64,000 bases of DNA from an uncultured Methylococcales bacterium (GCA_903902705.1 CAIUVX010000184.1:1-64000); one strand, 5' to 3'. Positions 36,100 through 45,764 are shown, counted from the stretch's first letter. Notes: a model not told the origin generated them from the letters alone. Made by a program: numbers and translations.

Positions 36100-36981
36100 A
36101 TGAATTCACAAGTTGTGGTATGCCCAATAAATAACTTACCCGCCAAATATTATGCTACTAAAGGTCGGGCAGTGTATTACATTGAACCAGTAGATGGCAT
36201 TATTTTTCAGTCGATGCTTCCGACAGTAGCTGAGATGGAGATATTTAATCAGCATGAATATAAGGAAGGAAGATATCGTGCTTATTTTGAAATGGAACAC
36301 CTTAAAAAGAAAACAGCCGAACTGCGGTTAAAATATATACAGCAATATGGCAAAGTAAGCGGTCGTTTATTAGATGTTGGTTGCTCAGTAGGGTTTTTTC
36401 TTGAGGTTGCACAGAGTTTTGGATTTGATGTTCAAGGTGTAGAACTATCCTCGGAAGCTATAGCTATAGCCAAAGACAGTGTGAGGGATAAAATTTCTCA
36501 TGCAGATGCAAATGAGCATATACGCAAATACGGGGCGTGTTATGAGGTAGTGACTGCTTATGACATCATCGAACACACACAGAACCCTAAGGCTTTTTTA
36601 AGCGATCTTTACAATGCTCTTAATGCAGAAGGCGTTGTTGCAATAACTGCACCTGATACAGATCATTTTCTTCGCTATGTCATGGGTAGTAACTGGTCGA
36701 TGCTTCAACCCATGCAGCATACCTTTTTATTCAGTAAACGTTCTATCAAGACTCTCTTAATAGAAGCTGGTTTTGAGGATGTTGAGGTATTACCCGCAAA
36801 GAAAACACTAACACTGAATTATTTATTTGGACAATTATCCCAAACCAATCCCGTTATTTCCAAATTTTATAGTTATATTGCGAAACTAATTCCATCATGT
36901 ATTGGAAATGCTCCAGTAAATATCAATATTGGGGAGTTTTTTGCAATTGCGAAAAAACCTTTAGCACAAGAACAGATGTAG
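36100..36981 (+). CDS. Class I SAM methyltransferase (Methyltransf_23 type)
   Basis: A 293-residue protein with a family-typical N-terminal part (VVCPINNLPAKYYATKGR, DGIIFQSMLP), followed by RLLDVGCSVGFFLEVAQSFG as SAM site, VQGVELSSEAIAIAK, and YDIIEHTQNP. Relatives usually carry a CxxC zinc ribbon at the N terminus; here only one of those cysteines remains. The gene after it has the matching zinc-ribbon motif fused to a glycosyltransferase. Confidence 0.85.
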   Translation: MNSQVVVCPINNLPAKYYATKGRAVYYIEPVDGIIFQSMLPTVAEMEIFNQHEYKEGRYRAYFEMEHLKKKTAELRLKYIQQYGKVSGRLLDVGCSVGFFLEVAQSFGFDVQGVELSSEAIAIAKDSVRDKISHADANEHIRKYGACYEVVTAYDIIEHTQNPKAFLSDLYNALNAEGVVAITAPDTDHFLRYVMGSNWSMLQPMQHTFLFSKRSIKTLLIEAGFEDVEVLPAKKTLTLNYLFGQLSQTNPVISKFYSYIAKLIPSCIGNAPVNINIGEFFAIAKKPLAQEQM

Positions 36982-36988
36982 AAAAATA

Positions 36989-38374
36989 ATGAGTTTAGAA
37001 CAGTGTTTATTGTGTGGTTGTAGTCATCGTGCTTATGTTTATTCTAAGGCGCATTCCCGTGTTGTTCATTGCACTAATTGTGGATTGCTGGAAGATATTG
37101 ACTTTACTCCACAGCATGAGAATATTTTCCAGTATTCCACAAAAGCTATATCGCGTGTAACAGATTTAATAAGCCAATCAAAGGAAAGGATTACCCTTAT
37201 CACCACAAAAGGGGGTAATAAGTCATTACAATTATTATTTGAAAAAATATGCTCTGCTGATCGGCTAGATGTGGTTGATTTTGAATCTCTAGTTACACAT
37301 TCCATCGGCAAAGGCAGTATCGTTGTTGATGATCACCTCTTAGATCAGATTGATCCCCTTGCAACATTGCATTTATTGCGAGAGCGAATGAACGCATCTC
37401 AAGACATAGTGTTTCTGATTGAACTTGCAGGTGGAAATCACAAATGGTTACGCGAATCCCTGATAATGCGGGAATCTCCTGCAAGGTTTTGGCCAGACTG
37501 GAACGCATTTTACAAATTACTTCTTGCTTCAAATTTTGATCAAATTTGGCTTAGTGACCCAGAGAATGAACAATACGGGTCTCATCTAGTCATTATTTCC
37601 GCACGAATTGGCATAATACGCGAAAGACCTATGGTTTCAGTCATCATGCCTGTATTCAACGAGTTTTCTACTTTCGATGAATCTATTAATCGCGTTATAA
37701 GCAAAGAAATTGCTGGCGTTGATATTCAAATTATTGTTGTAGAAAGTAATTCTACTGATGGTACGAAAGAGCTTGTCGCAAAATATGATGGGCATGAAAA
37801 AGTAGATATTATTTGGCAAGAAAGTCCAAATGGTAAAGGACACGCGGTACGCGAGGGAATTGTGGCAGCTAAAGGAAACATTATCCTGATTCAGGATGCG
37901 GATCTTGAATACGATATTAATGATTATGACGCATTAATTGAGGAGTTAACATCATGGCGTTCCTCGTTTGTTCTAGGTTCTCGGCATACGGGTGATTGGA
38001 AGATGCGAAAGTTCAATGATATGCCGATTATTGCTAATTTTTATAATTTGGGGCATATTTTTTTTGTTGGCTTAATAAATATCTTAATAGGGGCAAAAAT
38101 GAAAGACCCTTTTACGATGTACAAGGTTTTTTACCGAGATTGTATTTATGGGCTAAATTTTCGCTATAAACGTTTTGATTTCGATCACGAGTTAGTTATA
38201 AAGTTATATCGAAAAGGATTTCATCCCACTGAAATTCCTGTCAACTATGAAGCCAGATCATTTTCTGAAGGAAAAAAAGTTTCCTTTTTAAAAGATGGTA
38301 TATCTTGGGTTCAGAAAGATATTCAACTGGCTAATGAACCACTGGAAAATTCAAAACTTGGGAGACTTCCATGA
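36989..38374 (+). CDS. Fusion of zinc-ribbon/degenerate domain with GT2 glycosyltransferase
   Basis: Two parts in 461 residues. Residues 1 to about 205 begin with a zinc ribbon (CLLCGCSHRAY, then CTNCGLLED) and continue in a domain resembling the C-terminal half of zinc-ribbon methyltransferases but with no SAM glycine loop. From about residue 212 a GT2 domain starts: VSVIMPVFNEFSTFDESI, VVESNSTDGT, LIQDADLEYD (metal site), a hydrophobic helix pair near residues 345-370 and a DPFTMYKVF segment as in dolichyl-phosphate-sugar synthases. It overlaps the next membrane-protein gene by four bases. Confidence 0.82.
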   Translation: MSLEQCLLCGCSHRAYVYSKAHSRVVHCTNCGLLEDIDFTPQHENIFQYSTKAISRVTDLISQSKERITLITTKGGNKSLQLLFEKICSADRLDVVDFESLVTHSIGKGSIVVDDHLLDQIDPLATLHLLRERMNASQDIVFLIELAGGNHKWLRESLIMRESPARFWPDWNAFYKLLLASNFDQIWLSDPENEQYGSHLVIISARIGIIRERPMVSVIMPVFNEFSTFDESINRVISKEIAGVDIQIIVVESNSTDGTKELVAKYDGHEKVDIIWQESPNGKGHAVREGIVAAKGNIILIQDADLEYDINDYDALIEELTSWRSSFVLGSRHTGDWKMRKFNDMPIIANFYNLGHIFFVGLINILIGAKMKDPFTMYKVFYRDCIYGLNFRYKRFDFDHELVIKLYRKGFHPTEIPVNYEARSFSEGKKVSFLKDGISWVQKDIQLANEPLENSKLGRLP

Positions 38375-39372
38375 TGAAAGTGGCGCGCCTTCTTTTGGGG
38401 CTAGCAATTAGTGGATTGTGTCTTTGGCTGGTACTCAGTAAATTCTCAGGGAATGCAAACACCGCCATTATCATGGCGAAAATAGAGGATGTCAGCCTTA
38501 TGTGGGTTTTAATTGCTCTCGGTGGTTTGATATTTAGCTATCCTTTAAATACACTGCGCTTAAATTATGTCTTATCCTTTGACGAGGCGTGTTCCTGTAA
38601 TTTCTTGCAAGTTCTCCCTATAGTTTGGGTAAGTTCATTCTTATCTTTGGCTGTGCCTTCGCCTGCTTTTTCTGACGGTATTAGAGCGGCATTATTGCGT
38701 ACCACACGAGTTTCAAATTTATCATTGGCGGTTCGAGCAGTACTTATTGATCGTGCTGTAGGGTTAATTTATACGCTTGGGCTTGCAGGTATATTCCTTT
38801 TGATTCTTCCTGCCAACATGAATTCTGAACTCGCTGATTATTGGGGCATCGCTTTTTTGGTAGTTTTTTTGGGTACAACGGCAACAATCTTTCTTGGTTC
38901 AAAATTAGTCAATAATATCCAGCTTTTTGCACGCTTACGAAGTTTGTTTAATGGTATGCATCATTTAATGAAAAATCCAAGGATGGTGCTTTTATTTTTG
39001 GGTTTTGCGCTGGCAAATACAATTATCTCAGCGATTAGTTTATGGTGTTTAGCACGAGGTTTTTCTGTAGATATCAGCTTTTGGGTTTTTTTCGTTTTTA
39101 CCCCAGCGATTCTGATTGTTAATAATCTACCATTTTTTTATCAGGGATTTGGAGGTCGGGAGGCTACGATGTTGTTTATATTCAGCCACTATCCATCAGC
39201 AATGAACCCTGATTTAGTTTTAATTGTATCATTGCTTAGTGGGGCGATAATGATGGTTTCGGCATTAATTGGCTCAATATTTCTGCCATTTCTTCTATTG
39301 CACAGGAATGATTCCTCATTATCTCAAACTGATTATGATGCACAAAATATTCGAGAGGAAAGTTTTAAATGA
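38371..39372 (+). CDS. LPG_synthase_TM (UPF0104) family membrane protein
   Basis: A 333-residue protein with about eight hydrophobic helices. The family signature appears as the PLNTLRLNYVLS and LAVPSPAFSDGIRAALLR stretches and GFGGREATMLFIFS near residue 260. These are flippase-like or lysyl-lipid synthase membrane modules. Here it is coupled by overlaps to a dolichol-phosphate-type GT2 before it and an epimerase after it, so a role in flipping or handling a lipid-linked sugar is likely but not shown. Confidence 0.82.
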   Translation: MMKVARLLLGLAISGLCLWLVLSKFSGNANTAIIMAKIEDVSLMWVLIALGGLIFSYPLNTLRLNYVLSFDEACSCNFLQVLPIVWVSSFLSLAVPSPAFSDGIRAALLRTTRVSNLSLAVRAVLIDRAVGLIYTLGLAGIFLLILPANMNSELADYWGIAFLVVFLGTTATIFLGSKLVNNIQLFARLRSLFNGMHHLMKNPRMVLLFLGFALANTIISAISLWCLARGFSVDISFWVFFVFTPAILIVNNLPFFYQGFGGREATMLFIFSHYPSAMNPDLVLIVSLLSGAIMMVSALIGSIFLPFLLLHRNDSSLSQTDYDAQNIREESFK

Positions 39373-40325
39373 ATTTTATTGTGACAGGTTGTGCTGGTTT
39401 TATCGGTAGTACCTTGGTTGATCGTTTGTTAGCAGAGGGTCATCAAGTGACGGGGATTGATAATTTCTCCACAGGTCAGCGGCGGTTCCTCGAAGGGGCG
39501 TTAGCGTGTCCAAGTTTCCGACTTGTTTGTTGTGATTTGCTTGATCTTGACGCATTGAAGCAGGCATTTATTGGTGGCGACGCGGTTTTTCATCTTGCGG
39601 CGAATGCCGATGTTCGTTTCGGCACGGAACATCCGCGCAAGGATTTGGAGCAAAACACTATTGCTACTTACAATGTTCTGGAAGCTATGCGGGCAAATGA
39701 CATTAAAAAAATCGCCTTTTCATCAACTGGCTCGGTTTATGGCGAAGCACCTGTTGTTCCAACGCCAGAAGATGGAGCATTTCCTATTCAGACCTCGCTT
39801 TATGGTGCGTCTAAGGCAGCAGGAGAAGGCTTGATTGCTGCTTACTGCGAAGGTTTTGGTTTTCAATCTTGGATTTTTCGCTTCGTTTCCATCCTCGGTG
39901 AACGTTATACCCACGGTCATGTCTTCGATTTCTACCAAAAATTGAAAGCTGATCCTTCGCGTTTGCCAGTGCTTGGTAATGGCAAACAACGGAAATCTTA
40001 CTTGTATGTTCAAGACTGCATTGATGCCATCTTGCTGGCTATGGATAAAGCCACTGATAAGGTCAATATCTTTAATCTGGGTGTCGATGGCTATTGCGAA
40101 CTTAATGATTCTATCGGCTGGATTTGCGAAGAATTGAGTCTTAAGCCGCAGTTAGACTATTCGGGCGGCGACCGTGGCTGGATTGGTGATAATCCATTCA
40201 TTTTTCTGGAAACGAAAAAGATTCAGTCACTAGGATGGAAACCAAAGCTAAGTATTCGTGATGGCGTGATTAAGACAGTTGAATATTTACGCGAAAATGA
40301 ATGGGTATTCGAGGCGAGGGATTGA
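39369..40325 (+). CDS. NAD-dependent epimerase (UDP-glucose 4-epimerase-like)
   Basis: An extended SDR of 318 residues with NFIVTGCAGFIGSTLVDRLL, HLAANADVRFG, FSSTGSVYGEA and the YxxxK motif in SLYGASKAAGEG. The C-terminal part reads GNGKQRKSYLYVQDCIDAI. It starts the sugar-nucleotide block that runs to 47030 and overlaps both neighbours by a few bases. Close relatives act on UDP- or GDP-sugars; in this block a modified heptose is possible. Confidence 0.87.
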   Translation: MNFIVTGCAGFIGSTLVDRLLAEGHQVTGIDNFSTGQRRFLEGALACPSFRLVCCDLLDLDALKQAFIGGDAVFHLAANADVRFGTEHPRKDLEQNTIATYNVLEAMRANDIKKIAFSSTGSVYGEAPVVPTPEDGAFPIQTSLYGASKAAGEGLIAAYCEGFGFQSWIFRFVSILGERYTHGHVFDFYQKLKADPSRLPVLGNGKQRKSYLYVQDCIDAILLAMDKATDKVNIFNLGVDGYCELNDSIGWICEELSLKPQLDYSGGDRGWIGDNPFIFLETKKIQSLGWKPKLSIRDGVIKTVEYLRENEWVFEARD

Positions 40326-41632
40326 TGATGAAAGTGTGTGTGCAAGGTCTCTGGCATTTGGGTTCAGTAACTGCTGCTGGCTTGGCATCCGTTGGTCATG
40401 ATGTTGTAGGACTCGATCCAGATCAAAAAACTATTGATAGTTTGAATCAAGGTAAGGCTCCGCTTTTTGAACCTAATTTGGATGATCTTTTACAAACAGG
40501 AATTACCAAAGGACGATTGCGTTTTACGACTACCATAACTGATGCGGCTGTTGATGCTGAGGTGCTATGGGTCACCTTTGATACCCCCGTTGATGATGAC
40601 GATCGAGCCGATGTCGATTTTGTTCTGAATCAAATTAAAAGTATCTTGCCAGTGCTGTCCGATGGCACTGTTGTTTTAGTGTCCTCTCAAATGCCAGTTG
40701 GCTCGATTCGTAAGCTTGAAGCTTTTGCTTGTGAGAATCTAGCGAATAAACATCTTAGCTTTGCCTGTTCCCCAGAAAACCTTCGTTTAGGCAAAGCATT
40801 GGATGTGTTTTTAAATCCTGATCGAATAGTGGTTGGTGTGCGTACAGAAGAGGCAAGGAGCAAACTGGAAAAATTGTTACTGCCCATCACCGACAGAATT
40901 GAATGGATGTCCGTAGAATCGGCAGAAATGACCAAGCACGCAATTAACGCATTTTTGGCAACATCAGTCACGTTTGCTAATGAGATAGCCTCGATTTGCG
41001 AGTTGGTTGGCGCAGATGCTAAAGAAGTCGAACGCGGATTGAAAACTGAAACACGGATTGGTTCTAAGGCTTATCTTTCTCCTGGTGGACCATTTGCGGG
41101 GGGTACGTTAGCTCGTGATATTGAATTTCTTGGAATAGAAAGCCAAGCAAAACAGTTGATAACACCACTCCTTACCTCGGTCAAGGTCAGTAATGATGAA
41201 CACAAGAATTGGGTACGTCGTAAATTACTGGAGAGATTCCCTGACTTAAAAGGAGTCACGGTCGCTATTTGGGGATTAACCTATAAGCCCAATACAGATA
41301 CCTTGCGCCGCTCTCTTGCTGTAGAGTTATGCGATTGGTTAATAGAGCGGGGAGCTAGTGTGCAGGTGCATGATCCAGTTGTTCGGCAGTTACCCGAAAG
41401 TTGGCTCGGTCATGTAGTCAGCTATGCAAGCGCATTAGACGCGGTACTTGAGGCGGATGTGCTAGTCGTTGGTACTGAGTGGCTGGAATTTCGTCAAGAA
41501 GCTGCAAATCTGCTCTCTGCTGCTAAGCCTAATCTTGTCATCATTGATGCTAACCGACATCTGCAAACAGCTGTGGTGTCTTTGGGGTTGGGATACGTTG
41601 CCGTCGGTACGCCACTGACAAGCGAGGGATAA
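40325..41632 (+). CDS. UDP-glucose dehydrogenase homologue lacking the catalytic Cys
   Basis: A three-domain nucleotide-sugar dehydrogenase family protein. I start at ATG 40325, overlapping the epimerase stop; the frame before it is leader. It has the NAD loop (GLWHLGSVTAAGLA) and DTPVDDDD, with the conserved Lys in EMTKHAINAFLA and a SACSPE-like FACSPENLR. The segment that normally reads GFGGSCFPKD is FAGGTLARD, so Thr (about residue 261) replaces the nucleophilic Cys. It cannot run the usual two-step oxidation to a uronic acid by a thiohemiacetal. Its C-terminal domain is complete (WGLTYKPNTDTLRRS). Confidence 0.85.
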   Translation: MMKVCVQGLWHLGSVTAAGLASVGHDVVGLDPDQKTIDSLNQGKAPLFEPNLDDLLQTGITKGRLRFTTTITDAAVDAEVLWVTFDTPVDDDDRADVDFVLNQIKSILPVLSDGTVVLVSSQMPVGSIRKLEAFACENLANKHLSFACSPENLRLGKALDVFLNPDRIVVGVRTEEARSKLEKLLLPITDRIEWMSVESAEMTKHAINAFLATSVTFANEIASICELVGADAKEVERGLKTETRIGSKAYLSPGGPFAGGTLARDIEFLGIESQAKQLITPLLTSVKVSNDEHKNWVRRKLLERFPDLKGVTVAIWGLTYKPNTDTLRRSLAVELCDWLIERGASVQVHDPVVRQLPESWLGHVVSYASALDAVLEADVLVVGTEWLEFRQEAANLLSAAKPNLVIIDANRHLQTAVVSLGLGYVAVGTPLTSEG

Positions 41633-41634
41633 GT

Positions 41635-42510
41635 ATGGAAAAAGTATTATTAGGAAAAGTGGCGATTATCACAGGTGCCAATCAAGGACTGGGGCTGGAA
41701 ATTGCCAGAAGCTATGTGCTGGCAGGAGCTGATGTGATATTATGCGCACGCAATGCCGCTTTGCTACAGGAAGTTCAGAGCAATCTCAGTGAGTTGGTAA
41801 CACCTACGCAAAAAGTCTTGATCAAAGTATGTGATGTTTCGGTTGAAACGGATGTACAGGCTCTGGTGAACGAGACACTCACTCAGCTTGGCGGTTGCCA
41901 TATTCTTGTGAATAACGCAGGTGTCTATGGACCCAAAGGTGAAATTGAAGAAATTGATTGGGCTGAATGGATTAAAGCGATTGAAATTAATGTTTTTGGT
42001 TCAGTTTTAATGTGTCGGGCGATTTTGCCGCATTTTAAAGAGCAAGGTTACGGAAAAGTGATTCAGCTTTCGGGTGGTGGGGCAACCAACCCGCTACCGC
42101 GAATCAGTGCTTATGCAGTGTCTAAAGCGGCGATAGTTCGGTTTATTGAAACACTTGCTGAAGAGGTTCGTGGCAGTGGTATTGATGTAAATGCGCTTGC
42201 GCCAGGTGCTTTAAACACCCGTATGCTTGGTGAGATTCTCGAAGCGGGTCCTGAAAAAGTGGGCAAGGATTTCTATGAGCGTTCGTTAAAACAAAAAGAA
42301 GCAGGAGGTACTCAGTTGGGTCTGGGTGCCGATTTGGCTTTATTTCTTGCATCTGCGGCGAGCGATGGTATCACTGGAAAACTCATTAGCGCGGTTTGGG
42401 ATAACTGGGAGCATTGGTCTGAGCATAAGAATGAATTATCGTCAAGCGATGTTTACACCCTGCGCCGCATTGCTGGGCGGGATCGTGGTTTTTTGTGGGG
42501 TGATAAATGA
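41635..42510 (+). CDS. Short-chain dehydrogenase/reductase
   Basis: A classical SDR of 291 residues: VAIITGANQGLGLEIAR as cofactor loop, NNAGVYGPKGE, Ser in IQLSGGGATNP, and YAVSKAAIVRF as YxxxK. The C-terminal stretch GITGKLISAVWDNWEHW is family-typical. It follows the dehydrogenase homologue by two bases and overlaps the oxidoreductase gene by four. Together these could oxidise, epimerise and reduce one nucleotide-bound sugar. Confidence 0.88.
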   Translation: MEKVLLGKVAIITGANQGLGLEIARSYVLAGADVILCARNAALLQEVQSNLSELVTPTQKVLIKVCDVSVETDVQALVNETLTQLGGCHILVNNAGVYGPKGEIEEIDWAEWIKAIEINVFGSVLMCRAILPHFKEQGYGKVIQLSGGGATNPLPRISAYAVSKAAIVRFIETLAEEVRGSGIDVNALAPGALNTRMLGEILEAGPEKVGKDFYERSLKQKEAGGTQLGLGADLALFLASAASDGITGKLISAVWDNWEHWSEHKNELSSSDVYTLRRIAGRDRGFLWGDK

Positions 42511-43499
42511 GTTACGGTATTGGTATTATCGGTTGCGGCTTGATTGGTCAAAAACGATCCAAAGCGTTGGGTGATGGAAGGCTACTCGCTTGTGCAGACA
42601 TTAATGAAGCCAAGGCAAAAATAGTTGCGGGTAGCAGTGGAGCTAAAGTTTTTACTGATTGGCGAGAGCTTTTGGCTCTCCCCGAAATTGAGATTGTTAT
42701 TATTGCCACCCTGCACGATTCATTAGCTGAAATCACTCTGGCTGCGGTCGAGGCAAGTAAGCACATACTGGTGGAAAAGCCAGCGGCACGTTCGACGGCT
42801 GAACTGGAACCAGTAATAATCGCTGCTGAAAAACACGGTGTCAAAGTTCATGTGGGCTTTAACCACCGTTATCATCGCGCCTTGCTTAAGGCAAAAGATA
42901 TTGTTGATTCTGGCGAACTGGGCGAATTAATGTTTATCCGCGCTCGTTACGGGCATGGTGCGCGAATTGGTTACGACAGGGAGTGGCGTGCGAATCCCGT
43001 ACTTTCTGGCGGTGGTGAATTAATTGATCAAGGACCGCATCTGATTGACCTTTCACGTTGGTTTCTCGGAGACTTTACTGAGATACAAGGTTTTGCTCAT
43101 ACCTACTACTGGGATATGCCCGTTGATGACAATGGTTTCATGATACTTAAGACTCCGAAGCAGCAGGTCGCATTTCTTCATGCTTCATGCACTGAGTGGA
43201 AAAATATGTTTTCAATGGAAATTTATGGTCGGGATGGCAAGCTAGATATTTCAGGACTAGGTGGCAGTTATGGTGTGGAACGGCTCACTCATTACAAAAT
43301 GTTACCTGAAATGGGTCCGCCAGAAACAACATCTTGGGAATTCCCCATGACTGATAATTCTTGGGACGTTGAGATAGCTGATTTTTATGATGATATTCGT
43401 CTGAATCGTCTTCCAGCATCTGGGTTAAGTGATGCTTATGCGGCATTGAAAATTATTGAACAAATTTATAAGGAGTCTGGTTATGATCATTGCGCGTAG
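42507..43499 (+). CDS. Gfo/Idh/MocA family oxidoreductase
   Basis: A 330-residue NAD(P)-dependent sugar oxidoreductase. N-terminal Rossmann part GIGIIGCGLIGQKRS, then VEKPAARSTAEL holding the catalytic Lys of the EKP motif, and HVGFNHRYHRAL. The substrate domain has GGGELIDQGPHLIDLSRWF with the active-site Asp and His. Members act on keto sugars or inositols. Its last 17 bases overlap the start of hddA. Confidence 0.89.
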   Translation: MSYGIGIIGCGLIGQKRSKALGDGRLLACADINEAKAKIVAGSSGAKVFTDWRELLALPEIEIVIIATLHDSLAEITLAAVEASKHILVEKPAARSTAELEPVIIAAEKHGVKVHVGFNHRYHRALLKAKDIVDSGELGELMFIRARYGHGARIGYDREWRANPVLSGGGELIDQGPHLIDLSRWFLGDFTEIQGFAHTYYWDMPVDDNGFMILKTPKQQVAFLHASCTEWKNMFSMEIYGRDGKLDISGLGGSYGVERLTHYKMLPEMGPPETTSWEFPMTDNSWDVEIADFYDDIRLNRLPASGLSDAYAALKIIEQIYKESGYDHCA

Positions 43500-44466
43500 T
43501 CCTTTACGCATTACCTTAGGCGGCGGTGGCACTGATTTGCCATCTTATTACCGTGAGCATGAGGGGTTTTTGCTAGCGGCAGCTATTGATAAGTATGTGT
43601 ATGTGAATGTGATGCGTCCGTTTACATCAGGTATCTATCTCAAATACTCACAGTTGGAACACGTTGATCACATTGCCGATGTTAAACATCCTATCATTCG
43701 TGAATCCTTGCGGTTGCTTGATTTCAAGACACCGCAGATAGAAATTACTACCTTGGCGGATATTCCAGCGGGTACAGGTCTTGGATCTTCTGGCAGTTTT
43801 ACTACAGCGTTGTTAAAAGCTCTTTATGCCCATCGTCGCCGACCTCTGCACCAAGAGGAGTTGGCAGAGCTTGCCTGTCACATCGAAATTGATCGTTTGG
43901 GTGAGCCTGTTGGTAAGCAGGATCAATATGCGGCTGCATTCGGTGGTGTAACCTGCTTTACTTTTCACAAGGATGATAGAGTGACGGCAAGACCACTGAA
44001 TATAGGCATGGATACCTATTTTGATCTGGAAGATAATTTACTGCTGTTTTTTACAGGATATTCGCGCAGTGCGGGTAGTATCTTAAAGGATCAGAACGAC
44101 CGCACTAAAGTCAGTGATGATGATATGCTCAAAAATCTCCATTATGTTAAGGAATTGGGCTATCAGAGTAAGGACGCGCTTGAAAAGGGTGATACCGTGG
44201 CTTTTGGTGAGATTATGCACACCCATTGGCTACATAAAAAGCAACGATCTACTGGTATGAGTAATCCTCAAATTGATGAGTGGTATGACTTAGCCATGAA
44301 TAATGGCGCAGTGGGTGGCAAGCTAGTGGGTGCAGGCGGTGGTGGATTCTTGATGTTTATGGCGAAGGATCGTAACAAGCTAAGACACGCGATGACTAAG
44401 GCAGGGCTTGAGGAAGTTAGATTCCGCTTTGATTTTGAGGGTAGCTCAGTCGTATTGTCATCCTAA
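43483..44466 (+). CDS. hddA: D-glycero-D-manno-heptose 7-phosphate kinase (GHMP)
   Basis: HddA phosphorylates heptose 7-phosphate at O-1 on the way to GDP-D-glycero-alpha-D-manno-heptose. I use ATG 43483, which has GGAG eight bases upstream and gives MIIARSPLRITLGGGGTDLPSYY. The GHMP ATP loop is PAGTGLGSSGSFTTALL, and the third motif is KLVGAGGGGFLMF. It is followed directly by hddC, gmhA and gmhB, which settles the assignment better than the sequence alone. Confidence 0.92.
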   Translation: MIIARSPLRITLGGGGTDLPSYYREHEGFLLAAAIDKYVYVNVMRPFTSGIYLKYSQLEHVDHIADVKHPIIRESLRLLDFKTPQIEITTLADIPAGTGLGSSGSFTTALLKALYAHRRRPLHQEELAELACHIEIDRLGEPVGKQDQYAAAFGGVTCFTFHKDDRVTARPLNIGMDTYFDLEDNLLLFFTGYSRSAGSILKDQNDRTKVSDDDMLKNLHYVKELGYQSKDALEKGDTVAFGEIMHTHWLHKKQRSTGMSNPQIDEWYDLAMNNGAVGGKLVGAGGGGFLMFMAKDRNKLRHAMTKAGLEEVRFRFDFEGSSVVLSS

Positions 44467-45161
44467 TGTTGCCCGTCGCAATTTTAGCGGGTGGTCTGGC
44501 TAAGCGTCTGAGACCTATTACAGAAACCATTCCGAAAGCTTTGGTTGAAGTGGCGGGGCGACCCTTTATTGAATGGCAACTTGATTATTTGCATAGCCAA
44601 GGTGTGGCGCATATTGTGTTGTGCCTCGGCTATCTAGGTGAACAGGTTGAAAACTTGATTGGAGATGGTCAACGGTTTGGGCTTAAAGTTGACTATTCCT
44701 ATGATGGTGAGCGTTTATTGGGTACGGGCGGCGCAATTAAAAAGGCATTACCATTACTGGGTGATGCCTTTTTCGTATTTTATGGGGATTCCTATCTGCC
44801 CATTGGGTTCATTGATGTCGAAAAGTGTTTCCTAGCACACGATCAGCCAACACTGATGACGGTGCTTAAAAATGGCGACCGCTGGGATAGGAGCAATGTG
44901 CTGTTCAGTGAAGGTAAATTGATTGAATACAATAAGCACGCCCCCTCTGAAAACATGGCTTATATCGATTACGGACTTGGCGTACTATCAGCCGATGTGC
45001 TGCTAGACTACCCTGAAGACCAAGCATTTGACCTCGCTGAGCTTTATCACCGCCTATCCTTAGATGGACGACTGGCTGGTTATGAAGTATTTGAGCGATT
45101 TTATGAAATTGGCTCCCTTGAGGGGCTGAAAGAGACAGAAGAATATCTTCAGAGGCATTGA
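44466..45161 (+). CDS. hddC: D-glycero-alpha-D-manno-heptose 1-phosphate guanylyltransferase
   Basis: HddC joins heptose 1-phosphate with GTP to give the GDP-sugar. The nucleotidyltransferase fold starts LPVAILAGGLAKRLRPITETIPKAL with the GG and Arg/Lys of the NTP site, and FVFYGDSYLP carries the metal-binding Asp. Length 231 residues is normal. It starts at the TAATG junction with hddA. A generic sugar-phosphate nucleotidyltransferase is the alternative, unlikely given the neighbours. Confidence 0.9.
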   Translation: MLPVAILAGGLAKRLRPITETIPKALVEVAGRPFIEWQLDYLHSQGVAHIVLCLGYLGEQVENLIGDGQRFGLKVDYSYDGERLLGTGGAIKKALPLLGDAFFVFYGDSYLPIGFIDVEKCFLAHDQPTLMTVLKNGDRWDRSNVLFSEGKLIEYNKHAPSENMAYIDYGLGVLSADVLLDYPEDQAFDLAELYHRLSLDGRLAGYEVFERFYEIGSLEGLKETEEYLQRH

Positions 45162-45164
45162 AAA

Positions 45165-45764
45165 ATGAATTACACACAACAGCATATTAATGAAGCCATC
45201 ACCATCCTCAATACGATAGATATAGATGCTATCGAAAAGATGGCAGAGCTTTTGGCGACTGTTAAGCAAGATCAAGGGCGGATATTTTTTCTAGGTGTTG
45301 GCGGTAGCGCGGGCAACTGTTCTCACGCAGTGAACGATTTTCGTAAGATAGTGGGCATTGAGTCTTATGCCCCTACCGACAATGTATCAGAATTGACCGC
45401 TCGAACCAATGATGAAGGTTGGGCTACTATATTTGTCGAATGGTTAAAAATCAGTCGATTAAATCCAAAGGATACACTATTCATCTTGTCTGTTGGGGGC
45501 GGTGATTTGGAAAAGAACATCAGTCCAAATCTGGTTGAGGCACTAAAGTATGCCAAGTCGGTAGGTGCTAAAATAACGGGTATTGTGGGACGCAATGGCG
45601 GTTATACAGCAAAAGTGGCTGATGTCTGCGTTATCATTCCGACAGCAAACGTAGCGACAATTACTCCGCACTCTGAAGCATTTCAGGCAGTTGTATGGCA
45701 CTTATTAGTATCACACCCCAAGCTCAAAGCCAATGATACCAAGTGGGAGTCGGAGGTTAAATGA
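45165..45764 (+). CDS. gmhA: Sedoheptulose 7-phosphate isomerase (SIS domain)
   Basis: GmhA converts sedoheptulose 7-phosphate into D-glycero-D-manno-heptose 7-phosphate, the entry step. The SIS fold shows FFLGVGGSAGNCSHAVNDF for phosphate binding and LFILSVGGGDLEKNI. A second site segment, TPHSEAFQAVVWHLL, supplies the C-terminal His-containing helix. It is 199 residues and overlaps gmhB by four bases. Confidence 0.89.
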   Translation: MNYTQQHINEAITILNTIDIDAIEKMAELLATVKQDQGRIFFLGVGGSAGNCSHAVNDFRKIVGIESYAPTDNVSELTARTNDEGWATIFVEWLKISRLNPKDTLFILSVGGGDLEKNISPNLVEALKYAKSVGAKITGIVGRNGGYTAKVADVCVIIPTANVATITPHSEAFQAVVWHLLVSHPKLKANDTKWESEVK

